From NCBI GenBank assembly GCA_945933905.1, contig CAMEQX010000101.1:1-5727 (forward strand): 5,727 nt of DNA, read 5' to 3'. Numbering within the stretch: position 1 is the stretch's first letter; every line of letters starts with the position of its first letter. The stretch is from an uncultured Clostridia bacterium (GTDB lineage: Bacteria; Bacillota; Clostridia; Oscillospirales; Ruminococcaceae). The notes beneath the pieces are model-generated. The model was not told the DNA's origin, did not search any database, and saw nothing but the letters and a program-made list of their open reading frames with translations. A program made the position numbers and the translations under genes. Below, piece after piece: positions 4,597 to 5,727 of the stretch.

Positions 4597-5727
4597 TGTT
4601 TCTTCCTCCTTGTGAATTTTGCCGCGTTTTGCGCGGATTTTTTTGTCGTGATTTTCATTGTAGATTTTCGCCAAATTCAGCCGCAGCGCGTTTGTTACCA
4701 CGAACACGCTCGATAAACTCATCGCAGCCGCCGCAAACATCGGGTTCAGCCGCAGATTGAACAGCGGAATAAGCGCTCCCGCCGCAAGCGGTATGCCGAT
4801 GACGTTGTAGAAAAACGCCCAAAACAGATTTTGGTGAATGTTCCGCAGAGCCGCGCGCGAAAGCCGAATTGCCGCGGGAACGTCCATAAGCGTGCTTTTC
4901 ATCAGCACAACGTCCGCCGCGTCTATCGCGATGTCCGTGCCCGCGCCCACGGCAATTCCCGTATCGGCGCGGGTTAAGGCGGGCGCGTCGTTTATGCCGT
5001 CGCCGACCATCGCGACTTTTCCTTGCTTTTGAAGCTCGCGGACAACGTCCTCCTTGTCCCCCGGCAAAACCTCCGAGATAACCTCGTCAACGCCCGCGAT
5101 TTTTCCCACGGCTTCGGCGGTTCGGCGATTATCTCCCGTGAGCATAACCGTCTTTATGCCCATATTTTTGAGCTGCGAAATCGCGCGCGGGCTGTCCTCC
5201 TTCACCGCATCCGCGACCGCGATTATGCCCATCAGCCTGCTCTCACGGCAGAAAAACAGCGGCGTTTTGCCCGCTTCGGCGAGAATTTCGGCGGTTTCGC
5301 GCATTTTCCTCGGGATATCGCAGTACGTTTCGCAAAGCCGCAGATTTCCCGCGATATGCTCGCGACCGTTAAGCGTTGCCGCAAGCCCGCTCCCGCGCAA
5401 AACCTTGAACTCTGTCGGCTCGTCCGCAGTAAACCCGCGCTCGTTTCCGTAGCTCACGACAGCCTCGGCAAGCGGGTGTTCGCTGCGTTTTTCGAGCGAA
5501 AAAGCCGTTTTCATCAGCTCGTTTTCGTCAACATTTTCCGCGGGAACAACGTCCGTCACCTCGGGCTTGCCTTTGGTAATCGTTCCTGTTTTATCGATAA
5601 GAACTATATCGGTTTTGCCTGTTTGTTCAAGCGAAACTGCGGTTTTAAACAAAATTCCATTCTTCGCGCCGACGCCGTTTCCGACCATAATCGCCACGGG
5701 AGTTGCCAAGCCGAGCGCGCAAGGGCA
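4393..5727 (-). CDS. copA: CopA-type Cu+-exporting P1B ATPase with C-terminal HMA domain (5' partial)
   Basis: The C-terminal 444 residues of a copper pump that uses ATP to export Cu+ across the cytoplasmic membrane. The frame enters at the right edge as CPCALGLATP, so the CPC ion-binding motif of TM6 is the first thing seen; earlier helices and the actuator domain are outside. Visible-residue positions: phosphorylation site DKTGT (45-49, Asp45), SEHPLAEA (82-89, with the P1B His-Pro), GSG (112-114) of the nucleotide-binding domain, TGDNRRTA (197-204), and GDGINDAPAL (243-252). TM7 contains the Tyr-Asn pair (307-308) and TM8 has MSLSS (336-340); together with CPC these are the Cu+ signature of P1B-1 pumps. 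A charged linker (about 352-377) leads to an HMA domain with GMMCGHC (386-392). HMA domains are more often N-terminal; whether one is also there cannot be seen. The TAA is the complement of 4393-4395. The leftmost codon able to start (TTG 5707-5709) is not the start. Confidence 0.95.
   Translation of the reverse strand, partial: CPCALGLATPVAIMVGNGVGAKNGILFKTAVSLEQTGKTDIVLIDKTGTITKGKPEVTDVVPAENVDENELMKTAFSLEKRSEHPLAEAVVSYGNERGFTADEPTEFKVLRGSGLAATLNGREHIAGNLRLCETYCDIPRKMRETAEILAEAGKTPLFFCRESRLMGIIAVADAVKEDSPRAISQLKNMGIKTVMLTGDNRRTAEAVGKIAGVDEVISEVLPGDKEDVVRELQKQGKVAMVGDGINDAPALTRADTGIAVGAGTDIAIDAADVVLMKSTLMDVPAAIRLSRAALRNIHQNLFWAFFYNVIGIPLAAGALIPLFNLRLNPMFAAAAMSLSSVFVVTNALRLNLAKIYNENHDKKIRAKRGKIHKEEETMEVTMKIEGMMCGHCEATVKKALEAIPTVESASVSHETGTATIKLSAETDFATLKKAVEDKDYKVIS

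Overview
The window looks like chromosomal DNA of a low-to-moderate GC Firmicute of class Clostridia, probably a gut-type Oscillospiraceae/Ruminococcaceae or Lachnospiraceae relative. This is inferred from strong purine-rich Shine-Dalgarno sites, sigma-A-type promoters in AT-rich gaps, the gene families present, and a copper ATPase carrying a C-terminal metal-binding domain. No rRNA, tRNA, CRISPR array, insertion sequence or phage gene is visible.

Layout. Bases 1-326 (+) are the 3' end of a gene whose visible part is only 29-residue tandem repeats, each opening with a motif like the CheY-binding N-terminal peptide of the flagellar switch protein FliM. After a gap containing 11-bp-phased direct repeats comes a small alarmone synthetase (416-1111, +). 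It converges on a Cmk2-type cytidylate kinase-like gene (1163-1756, -), with a shared hairpin between them. An AT-rich divergent promoter region (1757-2034) follows, with a near-consensus promoter for each side. A Na+/phosphate cotransporter with a C-terminal PhoU domain (2035-3775, +) is broken by a frame change near 2775 that looks like a deletion of about 26 nt. A hairpin terminator, an unrecognised AT-rich two-helix membrane protein (3825-4355, +) and a second hairpin follow. The window closes with the C-terminal two thirds of a CopA-type Cu+ ATPase (4393-5727, -), which enters from the right edge exactly at its CPC motif and ends in a fused CopZ-like domain.

How the genes may work together. 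The alarmone synthetase and the phosphate transporter are both preceded by TT(A/C/T)ACA-like hexamers at 11-bp spacing, the layout of Gram-positive PhoP boxes. That suggests, without proving, joint control by phosphate starvation. The copper ATPase carries an optimally placed internal ribosome binding site and start codon before its last 67 codons, so one gene may give both the pump and a free copper chaperone. The repeat protein is the least explained item; its motif array suggests multivalent binding to a chemotaxis or flagellar partner.
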